A stretch of DNA of 64,000 nucleotides from contig NC_134419.1 of assembly GCF_030867145.1 (NCBI RefSeq), positions 75,139,403 through 75,203,402 on the forward strand. Reading direction: 5' to 3'. Position 1 is the stretch's first letter. Each line of letters starts with the position of its first letter. This document shows positions 1 to 14,051 of this stretch, one piece after another. Under the pieces are notes generated by a model. That model was not told the DNA's origin, did not search any database, and was given only the letters and a program-made list of their open reading frames with translations. A program made the position numbers and the translations under genes. This DNA comes from Opisthocomus hoazin. Lineage: Eukaryota > Chordata > Aves > Opisthocomiformes > Opisthocomidae.

Positions 1-3000
1 CTACCATGGTTAGAAAAAGGAAAGAAGGAATTTAAGAAATGGGGAAAACAATATTAGTTCACTGTATCATTTGTGACCTTTGCCGTACTCAGGATCAATC
101 AGTACGCTCTACATCTCACGCGCCTCAAACACGAATCTGCAAACAGCCTCTGCCATCTAGCATTTATAGTACTGATGCGATAACACGATTCATCAAGCTA
201 TTAATGCACTATTACACACAAACAAATTCTGCAAATGCTCTTTAATTTGACCTACTCACTCTGCAACAAGAGATGAAGCCCCAAGGCTTCCCAAAGCCAT
301 CTGTGACTGCCTAGTTCCTCCAACACCTTCTGTCGCGGCAATGACAGAAGTCTGGAAGCACTTTGGCCACAGAAATTCTGTTTCTCAGAGTGGCCATTAA
401 AGTTGCTTGAGAAAAGCATTCATAAAAAGAACCAAACAGCTTACTCTTTATGTAAGGTTTATTTTCTATAACATTTACTCTTTATGACCAACGAAACACC
501 TTTTATCTAAGAACCTGAAACTCCGTACTGCAACAAAATCTGCTGAACTACTTCTTTGTGAGCCCACGTCAGACTATCTTCTGCAAAAACACTAAGGAAC
601 TTGCCATTGTTGTGCTCTGCGGTTTTGGATGTGCAGTGAAGTATGTCTCCGGACAGGGTAAAGCACCTAGAGCCAGAAACTGATGCTTTAAATTAAGAAG
701 AAAATGCTCTCCTAATTTAAACTGTATTACACAACCAACTTTGGCATGCCATTTTCTCCCACGTCAACTTTCCTTTAATCCTGAATTCCACTGTGTTCAA
801 CTTAATTATCCATCTAGTCATGTTTTTCACTTCATTGCCAGATCTTCAGAAAGCTGCTTCTCACTCAATAAATCTGACAATATTGCCTACTATTACCAAC
901 TGGTTTGCATTACAACAACAGAAGGTGAGTTTAATCAAGTATTTTGATACAGTAGCGCAGACTGAAGAGATGATGGGCAGTAGAAGTTATTCTAATTGGT
1001 ACCACATGTGTCAAAAGAAATCAGCCACGTGAACAAAAATTATTTCAACTGACTTACCCAACCAGTAAGTCCCAAAATAAAGGCCATATAATAAAACATT
1101 TGCATTCTTACGTAGTTTTATAATATAAAACTAGACATGGAGCTACAGATACTGTAAAAGTGAAACGACCAAACATTTGAGAGCTCAGTCTGCAGTACAT
1201 GAGGCCATTTGACTCTGATACTAGCGTATTAACCCGGGTTTCTTCTCATTCAGGTAGAGCCTACTCATTCAACAGTTATGGTTTCAACTTTTCAGTAGAG
1301 CCACACGAAATCACATGGTCAGTCGTAAAACTTTTAGGCTGGGACACAGTCAAGTAAGAGATTTTCTCTAAGGATTTCTCAGCACATGTCAAGTTCTCTT
1401 CTCAGCTACCAGGGTGCAGCCAGTAACAGAAAAAAATCAATCATCTCCCGCAAGCCAAGTGGAAACGTGATTGGTAATATAACACAGACTTGCTTAAAAA
1501 AGTTTCAGTTAAAACATATTTTCTTTCTTTGTCAAAAACTCATCACATGGGATTTAATGAATATTTAAAAAAAAAAAGATAGTCTAAGCCAATATGGAAA
1601 AGATTTTCACTCAAAGCAAAGCCTTCTGAAGTTAAATGAATGCTGTGTCTGTCTGTGCGACCCCAAACCTCCGAACGGCATCGCATGGGTTCGGTCACCA
1701 GACCTCTGCAGACTGAAGTATTATCATCAGTTAAAAACTTCTGGTACAGTACAAACTACAGTTATTTCACTAATGCAATTACAGTGAAATGTCCCAAACA
1801 TCAAAGAGGCTATGTTCTGCAACGAACATAATAAGCACAGCACTGATTTCAGGCAAAACGTTCAGTGATCTCCGTTACATGAAGTAACATTTCTAAAAGG
1901 AGCAACATTTTCCTCCTCCTTGAAAAGTCTTCATACAATGTAATCCTTTGTAATGCTTGTAAGTATTATGTTTTCTCCAATTTCTCAATGAATACTTGGC
2001 TCCTTTAACTGGATTTCTCATGTACCATCCAGGCAATTTGATGTGAAACAGCTCTAGAGTATGAAATGCTTTCCTGAAGCAGGTTGTGCCATTTCGCACT
2101 ACTGATGCCCACCGGGGACCGTGTTTGCCAAAGGTGAGGGACAATATAACAGCGGCATCAGAAAGGACTCACCTTATCTGACGAAATGATACCTTAGCCC
2201 TGGAATCAATCCAGGGGGAACAATTTATCCAAAACTAACAGTCTATACTCAACCTTCAATACAATGAGTTATTACAACCTGATGATATTGAAGGAACCAG
2301 AAAAATAAGACCTAAATCCAGGACAAAAATTAAAAAAGATAATTTTCTCTCGAACGTTTAGACTATAACGCAGAGAAAAATACAATATATTCCATCACAT
2401 GTTAATTCTACTTGTCTTCATATTCTGCTAGCTAATGACTCCATGAACACATCTGATTACTCATATAACATATTATTAAAATTTAAATATTTAATAGCAA
2501 CCAGTATTACATATTGCCCCAATTAGTACACCTCAATGTAATAACTGCTTATAATTGAACTTCACTGATGGGGAGAGCACACACTTTTCTTCAAAGCACA
2601 CTGGTCTTTCTCTTTACTTTCAAGAGATGTTTTACTATTTTATTATTATGGAAATTGCACTTGTTAACCCACAGGCCAGACGAGTGTGCAAGTGCAGAAG
2701 AGACAGCATACTCACTTCCCAAAAATGGGTCCTGACCATACTAAATGCATGATTATTTTTCTCTGGAAGGTTTCATGAAATTTCCTATTTTGAACTTTTC
2801 TGTTTTACCCTCTGCTGTGGATGAAGGGAGAAGGAAGTTACGAAACCCATGTTATCCCTTACACAAAGAAAAAAAAAGCCAAATAATCCTCAAGTTCCAC
2901 ACTCCAGTGAAAATTATTTGCCGAAGAAATGAAGTGATTAATTCCAGCAGTTCCCTTCCCAACGGCACACAGACACACGCAACCTACCATATGGCAGTTC

Positions 3001-3322
3001 TCTATCTCTTGGTTAGCAACACATTTCCTTTCCAGTACTACGTCCTCCTTTCATTAGGGATTAGCGGAGATGCTGTGAAAGCAGCCTAGAAATATAGGCT
3101 GTGTCAGCAGAGAGGTAGCACTGCATGTTTTCATTAAAAAGAGCCAGCAATGCACCCTTGCAGAAAAAAAGGCCAACAGCACCCCAAGCCGGAGCGGGCA
3201 GAGCGCTGCCGGCAGGGCGAGGCAGGTGAGCCTTCCTCTCTGCTCAGCGCTGGTGAGGCTTCTTCAGCAGGGCCGGGCTCCCCGGTACAAGAAACACACG
3301 GACTTACTGAGGCAAGTCCGTA

Positions 3323-3786
3323 AGGGCCACAAAGATGATCAAGGGGCTCGAGCATCTGCTGTATAAGATGAGCTCGAGAAAGCTGGCACTCTTCAGGCTC
3401 AAGAAGGGATGACAGGGCAAGGTTTTATCAATATGCAGAAATAGCTGGTGGGGGAGGAAAGAAGATAAGGGAGCCAGATGCTTCTCCGCAGTTACCACTG
3501 ACAGGACAAGAGGCAATGAGTGCAACTTAAAACACATAAAATTCAACACAAGAAGGAAACAGGTTTTAACCAACCTGGTTTTTTAACCAAGGAAACAGGT
3601 TTTAACCAAGAAGGTGGTCAAGCAATGGTGCAGGCTGGCCAGAGAGCCTGTGGAGTCTCCACCCTTGGAGATTTTCAAAACCCATGGTCATGGACAACCT
3701 GCTTTAGTCCACCTGCTCAAGCAGAGCGGTTGGACTAGGTGAGCTCAAGAGGTCCCTTCCAACCTGAACAATTCTGTGATTCTGTA
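3323..3786 (+). mobile_element. CR1 LINE 3' fragment, diverged
   Basis: It starts in the [22 protein letters not shown] segment and ends with GAGGTCCCTTCCAACC and ATTCTGTGATTCTGT. It is more diverged than the copy at 17 kb and carries a local duplication at 3553-3609. Confidence 0.88.
3553..3609 (+). repeat. Local duplication inside CR1
   Basis: A 21-base stretch (AAGGAAACAGGTTTTAACCA plus A) occurs at 3553-3573 and exactly again at 3589-3609, with a 15-base spacer that partly resembles the unit. Confidence 0.9.
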
Positions 3787-3995
3787 TCAAAACAAAGTAA
3801 ATCAACTTACTGCATCAAAATGTCAGACACTGTCTACAGAGCTAACTCCTGCACTTTATTAGAGAAGTATAGTATTTGAGCTACACTGTCAACTCTTTAA
3901 TCAGGACAGTGATACTAAGCTCAAAATACTAAAAAGATTAGGGAAGCTGTGAAGGTACAAGGGACTGCAGTAGCAAGAGACTTTGAGCATCACCA

Positions 3996-4020
3996 TGTAG
4001 ACATCATGGCGATGTCTACA
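3996..4020. repeat. Perfect 10-bp hairpin
   Basis: TGTAGACATC, a five-base loop (ATGGC), then the exact reverse complement GATGTCTACA. No T-run or gene context gives it a role. Confidence 0.85.
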
Positions 4021-6512
4021 CCACTAGAAGAAAAAAAAAAAAAAGCAATTTACCAAGATCTCTAAATGAAATGAGTTTTGATTTAGTCCTGAGCATTTCA
4101 TTGAATGTGACTAACATATGACTTTCTACAGAAGGTGGTCCTGAGAATTACAGACCTGTAACTGTATCGTTTCTTACTACATCTCCTAAAAATTAACACA
4201 TATCAATAACCACAATAAGGTAGAGCAGAAGCTGACGAGCTTTTCAAAGAGCAAAGATCTAGATTCACAAACTCCTTTCAGTTCTTTAGAATTCAAAAGC
4301 ACCTCAGTATGGTTAATAGGAAACAAAGTGAGAACAAATGATCCTTTACACAAAGGAAAGCAGCTCACTTTCCATCACGCTGGATCTATTCTGTTCTCCT
4401 TACTGGTGGGTGAATCACTGAAGACTGAACAACGCTGCAGTGAACTGAGCTGATGATTTAAACGTATTCAGGATGGCTAAACAAGAGCTGAGTGTAAACA
4501 ACTACAGAACAATCCCGTAGTACTGAGTGACTAAAAAGGCAAAGAAAACATCCAGTGTTCATAAATCCACGAACATAAATGCATATTGCTATATACACAT
4601 TCAAAACAATGGGTATAAATTACCAATTCTCTCAGAAAGGTGCTATTGAGAGTAATTTTATGAAATCATGAATTTAATGCTTAGCATCAGTCTAGATGGA
4701 AAAAGACTAAAGAGCAATTAGAGAAGGAAACAAAACAAAATCACCATTCAACTGCGTAATGCCATGGCGCATCCAAGTGCTGAGGCTCATCCCAGTGTTG
4801 CTTCAAGACAACATGGAACAGCGTGGGAAGGACGAGCGCAGAGATGACTGCTGGTGACACCAGTACAGCCCCTGGCCCAGAACACCAGCAGCCAGAAACC
4901 ACCCGGAGCAGCCGGATTTGCCACGGGCCCTTCTCCCGCAAACAAACACCCTCGCCGGGTTTTCAAGGGTCCTCCACGCAGTTATCCTGCACTGAACCAT
5001 TACAACCGACCCTCTCCAAACAAGGCAGTATTTGCATATGTGAGGTGCTAAAATGGCAAATGTTTAAGTGTAACTTCTAAGACAAAAGGATAGATAAAAA
5101 CCCCAAACAGTTCTTTCTACATTATCCTGCTTACTGCAAGAAAATTGCCTAGTTTTCTGCTATTACATGCTGTAATATTTTTTAAACTATACATTTTTTG
5201 TGCCAGAGCCCATAGCCAAAACTGAAACTAAAGAGAATAAAACGAGGAAATAAAAAAGACAGGAGGAGCTTGGGCGCTCATATTGTTTGCAACTAACAAC
5301 AATATTAAAAATTCAAAAAATTACAAATTGAAATCTTGTAAGGTTTAAATTTTATTTTAAATTATATTCTGTTCAAAAGAGTAAATGGACTACACACTAC
5401 CACATTTTCTTGTGGCAACTGTTTCAGAATAAAGAATTTCAAGAATCCCTTGGCCTCTGATATACAACCCCTTTTATTTAACTTCACCTAATTGAAGACA
5501 TCTGTAGTGGTGCCACACAAAATTTAATTCAAGCTTCGAAATGTCAATAAAAAGTGTCCGTAAGAAACAATACTGGTATAAACCTGGCAGGGAAGTGTGC
5601 ATCAACATCTATGTAGCCATACAAAATTAAGAATATAATGGCAGTCTGCTGCCTGAGTTGACGAGGTGATAAAAGCCCTTTTCCTATAAAGTCTAATGAG
5701 CTCTATTACTCTTCAGCCTTCAGGAATGTAAAGGCCAGTGGACTCAGCAGAGAAAAGCAACAAACTCTCCACACATGGATTCATTCAAACTGCGACATAT
5801 CAAGTTTCTAGCGTAATTACTATAACCTGACAATTTCATTACAGTCAGGCGGTACTTAACTCTTTAAGGCTAACAGAAAGACAGCGCAAGAAATCCGCGG
5901 CAGTTTGCTTACTTGAAATGAAGCACCAGCATCTCCCCTAAACTTTTAATCAGATTGTAGTAAATACAAGTTTAGCAAGTTATTTTGTAATACATTATTT
6001 TCTTTCATAGAAATAAATCAAGAACAGAAGAGACACAGTATTTTCTGCTACTGCCTTTTAACGTAGTGATATGAATTCAGTAGTAGCTTATTATCCAGCA
6101 AAATAGTCCTCAGACTCCTTTGAGAACACAATGCTATCTTCCCTACCAGTCGGTGATGACACAAATATTGTGACACGCATCTATACCACCTCTCCCATAA
6201 GAGTTTGCCAGCTACTATGAGAGGAAAGAATACATTCATTTCAGAACTTGTATTTCGAATGAATACATACCTCCAGAGGAGAATCACAGAGGAACCGTGT
6301 GAACTGCATCGAGGTAGATTCACCAGAAATATGTGCCCAAGACAGTCCAAATATGCAAAGCAGAAAAAAAGATTAATATTAGCAGTACTTCAGGATACAT
6401 CAACTGTCAAATAACGCTCTTTCAAAACCATATATGTGAAAAACACCATCAGATTTTAAGAATAAAACAAAATTTCCGTAAACTCCCGCGTTCTGTTGTC
6501 CCTGCCAACAGC

Positions 6513-6577
6513 ATGGGGGTTGGAATGAGATGATCTATAAGGTCCCTTCCAACCCAAACCATTCTATGATTCTATGA
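6513..6577 (+). mobile_element. CR1 3' tail fragment
   Basis: Ends with GGTCCCTTCCAACCCAAACC followed by ATTCTATGATTCTATGA, the CR1 3' terminal motif. Only about 65 bases remain. Confidence 0.88.
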
Positions 6578-9500
6578 CTTTGTTTAGAAGTACAAATAGT
6601 TATAACAATTAACTACCCAAAATACTTCCTTTCTGTAAAACACAAGATTTTTTTAAAATGTGATGTGGGAGGTTAGGTACCTCCCTCCTCTGAGCACAGG
6701 CTTTTGGGAGCCCCATCGATGGCATCACCCCTCCCCGAAGACCGCATCAAAGTCACAGACGCTGAACTCAGTGGCCGTAGGTTTGGCTGTGACGTTCAGG
6801 GGCAAGAAGGGGTGCATTTTTCTGCTTTAGGTGAGCACACCGCTTTTTCTATGCAGCAAGGCAGTACTATCAGGTGGCATTAATGTGCCCCAAATCCAAG
6901 CCAAAGTTAGCAGCCGTTAGCGGCTGGTGAAAGGGAAAGGGGATTTATTGTGAAACAAAGCTACCCGGGAGCGTACGAGGCAACAGAGAAGGGACGTTCT
7001 GTGTTCGGTTTACAGAACACAGGGCATCACGCTGAGCACAATCAGTGCCAGCTAATCAGATTATTTGATGAGCAAGAGGGAGCAAAATCCATCTTCGAGT
7101 TACCTTGTAATACAGGTGTGTTTCCAGTGTCCTTTCTTTTAAACTACACATTGCCCTTCCCTGTCACTGCCTTCAGTGGGGGGTGTTTTCCCACCATTCC
7201 ACTGGTACCTGCCCCATCACTAAAGCAAGGGGGTTAGGGCCCTCATATCTCTGAATATAAACTGAGTTCATTTACATTCAACAACACAAGCAAGCCCGTT
7301 TTAATTCTAAAGAAGGAAGAAAAAAAAAAAATCAACTTCCTGAAAGTGCAAGCACTTTAAAGCTAGATTCTTTACTCAATACAAAATGATGTGCTGCAGA
7401 TAATCAACCAAAAAGGCAACATTTTAATGATACAGAGTTTGTTCAAGATTCTAAGACTAAAAAAAAACGTAATAGTTATCTATTTACTAGCGTCTACTTA
7501 TTTGATACAAATATTTCCTTATTGGTGGATTCCACATTAAACATGTTACAAAGTTCTAGTATTTATTTAACCCTGAAACACTCCTTTGTCAAAAACCTAG
7601 TACGTGTTCCATGGTGTAATTCCCCCTCTTGTAACAGATGGATGATTTAATAAGTCAGCCATTCCAAACTGCAAAGTAATAGTAAACAGGAACTTTTAAT
7701 TAAAAGTTTGATAAAAAGAATATATATGGACACCAACAAAAACCTGATTGTTGTTAAAATTTTTGTAAGAGTTTCTGAGATTAAAGAAGATTATTCTCTT
7801 TAAAGGGGAATACAAAAAAATGGGTTGATTACCTCTCAGTTATCCCATTTTTCCCAGGAAAGGGGAGGAAAGGAGGCAGGCAATGATAAAAAGTGCCAAT
7901 ATAGTAAACTGCTGACTTAGGACAGAGTTCTATACATAGTCTATGTAATTAAAACTTTCTCTTTTCTTCAGAAGGTGCTATAAAGCAGATTTTAGAAATA
8001 CAGCCTCTGGTATATATATTGACCGCAAACATTAACTGGACCATTCTCATGGTAGCTCAAAGTGAACACAACCTTAACCTTCTCTCAGATGGTGTCTCTA
8101 AGAAAGTGTATCTGCTGATGCTAAAAGAATCAAGACTTTGCAGAAGTCTTATTTCAGACTTTTTCCCCCTCAAACAAACAGCAGCAGCTGATCTGTGGAC
8201 AAATGGTAAACCTTTGGACACAGACATTACAGAAAACTGAATTTCTATAAGGTGCTGGTGAAAACAGGGGATTGTGCATTTCCTATAATTAACCATTTCC
8301 AATCTAGTCACTACCACTCTAAATTACTCAGAGTTTGGAAAAATGAATGACTGTCATATCTTAATTAAATTGTAGATTTGTTTTGTTTTGTTTTTACTTG
8401 TTGGATAGGGAAAGAGAACAAAAGAAAAAAACCAACCAGACAATAATTACAAAGAAAAAAGTACCAATTCAAAATTTGAATTATTGAGTTATGTCCCCAT
8501 AAAAACACAACTGAGTTACAAATTCCTACCCTGAGAGTGCATTAGTCCTTACAGGCAGCGATTTTAGAATGTGCAGACTTCAGAAAAAATAAACCATGTG
8601 TTATTAATTTTCATGTCAGAAGACCCCCAGTAGTTCTTAATCTGTAACTTCAGCTTTATGGTGCAAATTAAACCCTATGGGTGAGAAAACTGAGCCAGCG
8701 ACACTTTTCCAACAGTTCTATGAATTCTCCAGGCCCTGCTGGACAATCCCTTGGCTTTGGGGGCAAGGGGGGCTTTTCAAGTGTACCTAAGCATAACTTC
8801 TGCTTGCTAGGCAGTATATACCGTTACAACTACCTATGCTGCTGGCTAGAAAAAAAATTCTTAACAGCACTTGAATTTGTATCACTATCTTTTGGGGAAA
8901 ACAACATTGCAGGTCTTGTTACATACTGTTTCACCTGTTGATACTTGCTAAAGTTCTCAGGTTAGACAGTTTTTTAATCAAGTCCTAGAAAACTTCAGAA
9001 TACTGTGAATCTTCGAGAAGTCAATTAAGAGACAATTACCCCAAAACCCAACAATTTTTTGATGTGGATTTGTTGGAGTTTTTTAAGAGAGAACTGGATT
9101 GACTCATGGAACTGGAAGATTTAATAAATATTTTAGATCCACCGACTTCCGCTGTTATCTTCTCAACCCTTACTCTCCCCTCCCACCCCCAAATCCACAA
9201 CACTTTCATCATACCCTAGGAATATACCTAGTCTATACACTTATTTAAAATGAGGTAAATATAAGATTCAGTCTCTAAATTAACTCATTTAATACTGCAA
9301 GGTTATTATGAACACAATTCAAAAATTATTCAATACATTATGAAAGAAATACAGTTGAAAGTTGGTGCTGCATGTAAAGTAACTCAATCTATCACACAAG
9401 CACAATTAAAATTCCTTTCACAAAGTCATGCTTTTCCAATTTTGATTGCAAACTCAATTACATAAACTTCAGAAAACTACATAATATACATGGGAATAAG

Positions 9501-12500
9501 TTCAAACATAATTAATAAAACTGAGAGGAACACACCACTGAGAATTTAATCAAAGCGGAGGGGAGAGGAGAGGCAGAAAAATACAAGGAAGGTTTGGTTC
9601 AACCCCAAGTTACTTGCTCAAGTAAAAGCACATGGACAACTTTAAAAAGCTGTCAGAAAACTAGAGTGTTAACACCTGCTTCCTTGTACAGGTGGGGAAG
9701 ATATTCAGATCCTTCTGATGCTGAACTGGAAAGGGTTCCACCCGGGAGCTCAGCCTTTTTTATTTTTTCATTTCTTTTTTTTTTTTAAATCCAATCTCTG
9801 AATGCGATCAAAACAAACAAAGGCGTTGGCTATTTTTTTGTTTTGTTTTTCATAAAGGTGCCAGGCTCATAATAAAATAAAAAATAATGTTACGTGTTTC
9901 CATGCAGCAGACAAGTCCTACAACCTACAGCTCCAGCGTAACACCTTCATGTGTATCAAGCGAGGTTTTTCTCCCTTCCCTCCCTTGTCTCCAAGGCCGA
10001 CACAGCAAATGCTTCCCCTTCTTGGGAACCAGAAGTGGCCAAACGAATCTTGGTGTGCCCACGGAGAGAAACGAGCCACAAAGAGGCGGCTTTCCTTCTA
10101 GAGGGCTCCCGGCACCTTCCCTGCATATTCATTTTATAAAGCGTTTTTCCTCCTCAAGTAGTGGAATATGTCGGTATTTTCAATACACAGGACACAGAGC
10201 TAGGATTGGGTTTTTCTTCTCTAGAAGCTCCCTTCCAGGTCAAACCCTTTTCCTGTTTTATCCAGCTCTTCTCGGCCTCACGCAAACCCTGCCTGAGCGT
10301 GCAGGACACCCTGCCACCACCCAGGAACAGAGCCATGTCCCCTTCTGGGCTCTCTTCTTTTCAAGACACTGGCACTTCTCACAAGTTCAGAGTAAGTGGG
10401 TTTTGATCTCAAATATTAACTCTTCCTTGTTCATCAGCAAAAACTGTTTCTAAAGCAGTTCACTTTTTAAAGAACTTGGTCTGCAGTCATCAGCACGCTT
10501 TGTCCTAGGAAATGTGTTAGGATTTATCTTGTGCATTGGGCTGCCATATTTTAATTGAAATAATCTTCTCTACCCAAAGCAGACTAGAATCAACATTAAC
10601 CATAAAGTTGTGGAGTGAAAAAAGTGAAAAATAAACAATAAAAAAAGTCAAGCTTTCAGTAAGGCTAGAAGAAGCTGTTAAATGACAAAAAAAACCCCAC
10701 CATAAAAAGAAACTATCTAGGAAAACAGATTAAGCTAGAAAATGAACAAAATTCTGTAACTTTCTGTAAAAATCGGGAAAACGGGACAAAATGTAGCATG
10801 TTTACAAGGAAAGATGGTGCCAAGCTATCCTGCTGTCCTTGAAGCAGGCAATATGCTACAATTAAGTTAGCAGAGAAATCAAAGACTTCTTCTGGGGCTG
10901 GCTCTCTATTTAGCATTTTCAACAGCGACTTACAAAAATACAGGTATGCTAACAAAGTGTAGTTTCAGAGATATCCACGAACTGGAAGATGAAGAAAGCG
11001 CTTCAAAACACAGTACATATGCAAATAGGGGATTTAAAGTTTAACTGCATGCCTCAAATGTAGTTTTCAGTACACGAATCAGACTAATGCAATAGAAAGA
11101 ATTGCTGATGAGACAGAAAGTACATTTCGTAACTATAATTTCAGTTTCCTTATGGAGCGACAAAAGTCACAGTGGCTTTGCTCAGAAGAAACTTACTCGC
11201 TAAATAATGGAGATTTGACAGTCTTACAGTAAAGTTTCTTAATTTTATATGGATTTACATACAAAACTCGGTTGTCAAAACCAGGAAGAACAGTGTAAAC
11301 CAGGGTGCAAAAAATATTCTGAACTGAAATGATATGACTACGGACGTTATTCAATTGTCTGGATGCCTAAATTCTTTGGCTTTTATAGGCATTTCAAGAA
11401 TAAAGCACTACAGCGGCGAGGGCCCCACAAGTAGACAGAAGGAGTCGGGCTGACACAGAAGTGCTAGCTGCAAGCGTTTCAGCCAGCTGTCTCAGAGCTC
11501 CGAAACGCAAGGTCACTGCAGCGAGGCGTTCTGCTGCAGCAGCTGCCGACCACGCAGAGCCACTCGTCAGATCAGCGCTGCCATCAGCCCGAGTGATAAA
11601 AGCCAATTCAAGAGCACTATAAAAATGTATGGCTGTGGAGGCAAGCTGCAGAAGGTTAAAAATAACCACAAAGGCTATTGATTTTTTAAGCAGCCTCTCA
11701 CTATAAAATAAAAAAGGAAAGAGGAAACTAGGTTAGAGACCTAAAAGTTGGCAACTGGCTGCTGATACCAGCTTTCAAATTCATCGAAACGTGCTCCTTG
11801 GCATTTCCCAGACTACTCACTCAGTTTTCTATATTGGTTCAAGTGGATTTCTGTGAGGCAATCAAAAAAAAAATAGGAAAGAAAAAAACCCCACTATACC
11901 TATTTCAGTAATTTTTTGCACCTTTTCAAACAGTGTAGCTTTTGTGTGTTGTGAAATTCTTTTCTTCCAAGACAAATATTTAGTCAAGCACAAAGCAAAG
12001 AGAGTGTCCAGCTAGCTTTGCAGAGGGGAGGGAGACACATACTATTTTTCTACAAGTTTGTCATTATAAAACACTCATGAAAAGTTAAATAAAACGTTTG
12101 TTTCAGAGGGTCTAAACCACAATAAACTGTTCACTCTTGCTCTTTCTGGAAACTACTGTAGAATTTTTATGATCTTTTATGGAAATGTTTTCTAACTTGT
12201 GTAACTGCCACATAGCTTGTTTCAGTTACACTTCAGCCGTGTTTCTTAAAGACAAAGACTACTGTAAAAAGGCTTAAAGCTTAAAAATCACATTAATGGA
12301 CTAGGTGTGTTGTGTCAGTGTTTTAAACCACCCACAGCAATCATTAAGTTAGCTAGAGAAGAGGCAGAAACAAAAAAAAAGGCTTAATTTCAAATTTTTC
12401 ACATGACTGTTCTATGTAAAACTCCATTTGGAATGATAGGCACTGATTTTTTTTAGCACAAGAACCAAATACAGCTAAAGAACTAAAGTAGCTGAGAGCT

Positions 12501-14018
12501 TTTAGATATATATATGCATGCATGTGTCTATAAAATATGCTGACAGCTTCTGTAATTGACTTCAAGAAGCATTTTTAAAAATTACAACATGGGGACAGAA
12601 ATGCAATGCCTCTCATGAGATGATACTTCATTAAGAAGAACTGTTAGAGATATCCCCTATTCTATCCAAATTAGCCTTTGATTACATCACTGGGATCAAA
12701 AACTTTCCTTCTTGGGATGAAAATGCCAAGAAGAAATGTTTTCACTGTATTAATTTCATTTAAAATCTTTGCCTCCAGAGCTACACAGTTCCACATCTGT
12801 ATCTATCATTCAAACACCAAGAAATACATTCTGACACTTCATGTAAAACACAAAAGACATGCAGGTGGCAAAATGTTCTGAAATATTTACATATTTATTT
12901 CCACATACTTTGTTCATCATCCTGAATCTGGGGTAGAGTTGGATCATAGCATCTTCCAGGCGATTTGTATTTTGCAAAGCCCTCCCTGCATTTCTTACAC
13001 AGAAACACAGGTATTTTTGCTGTTGAACAAGGTTAAAATGTTTGCAAATAAGGATTGCTGTTAGCAAAGCAGAAGACAAGCCAGACCTATTACAAAGCTT
13101 CCTCAAATCTTCTCATCTGAACAGCCAGCCTATGCCCTCGGACCTAGTTACTCTATCTTGTTCCTTGCTATTGTATTTCTACCTTGCTTTCACATTTTTG
13201 TACTGTAATTCTACAAAGGTAAAGCATAAAAGTACTACCTGGTCACTCTCATATTCTTCTCTGTTTCTTGAAGTAAACCCAGAGTAACTGACTATGGTAC
13301 ACCTGCAGAGAAAGCCACCTCTACTAGCACTGTCTAGCATCAGCATTTGATTCAATGATTTACCAAAATATTGCTGCCTCTTGGGATCATACAAGACACA
13401 TAAAAAGTTCACCCTTCTGTCTTCTTCTCTGATCGCTGTTACATACATTAACCTACACATTTCCTCCCAGAAATATAATTAAATGCTATTAAAAGTTACT
13501 CAGTTTCAAAAAAAAAATACATGCTCCAAAATCATATTTGTCCATTTCTCTGTGCATGAATTATTGTGACAAAGCTATGTTACGATTTATTTTATTTCTT
13601 AAGAGAAATGAAGGAAAAGAGGTGGACAAACTGCCATTCGTACAATTTGTTTGTATAATTATGGTACTCTTGATCTGCTGATCAGCTCTATAATTTGTGC
13701 TTCAAGTGATCTTTCACTGATAATACAGGGAAACAATGTCTTTTCAATGAAAGGATGCTCAGCCTACTATCTCTTCTCCGTTCAGTGTAGAAACCTCCCT
13801 TTTTTTGTTTTTCCAGGCTTTTATGATTTCAGTTATTTTCACTATAGCTTGACTGTTTCACAAAATAAATACAACCACCATCCATGCAGAAAAAACCCAA
13901 ACAAGTAACTTGCAGATATGTAAATAAATTCTTGCAATTGATTACATTAGTGGCTTTTTGTATGTTATAGACACAGATTCACATACCGAATAGGATTACA
14001 GTCTTCCACTACTTTAGC

Positions 14019-14049
<31 letters not shown>

Positions 14050-14051
14050 TT
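14019..14051. repeat. Poly-A followed by AT dinucleotide microsatellite
   Basis: About 15 A residues, then about nine AT units. Confidence 0.95.

Noticed and set aside
2981-3010. CATATGGCA resembling the codons for the ATE1 MPYG motif near the C-terminus
   Set aside because: The neighbouring codons do not encode the expected GVYKK, so the match is chance.
9887-10453. 188-codon plus-strand open frame in ATE1 intron 7
   Set aside because: No recognisable domain, Ser/Pro/Thr-rich chance composition, no CpG island or splice context. Overlapping frames on both strands are similarly open.
13179-13460. Minus-strand frame containing VLYDPKRQQYF, reminiscent of the ATE1 YYDPDYSFLS motif
   Set aside because: Only the YDP letters agree. 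The flanking residues do not match the conserved ATE1 catalytic region and no splice sites fit.
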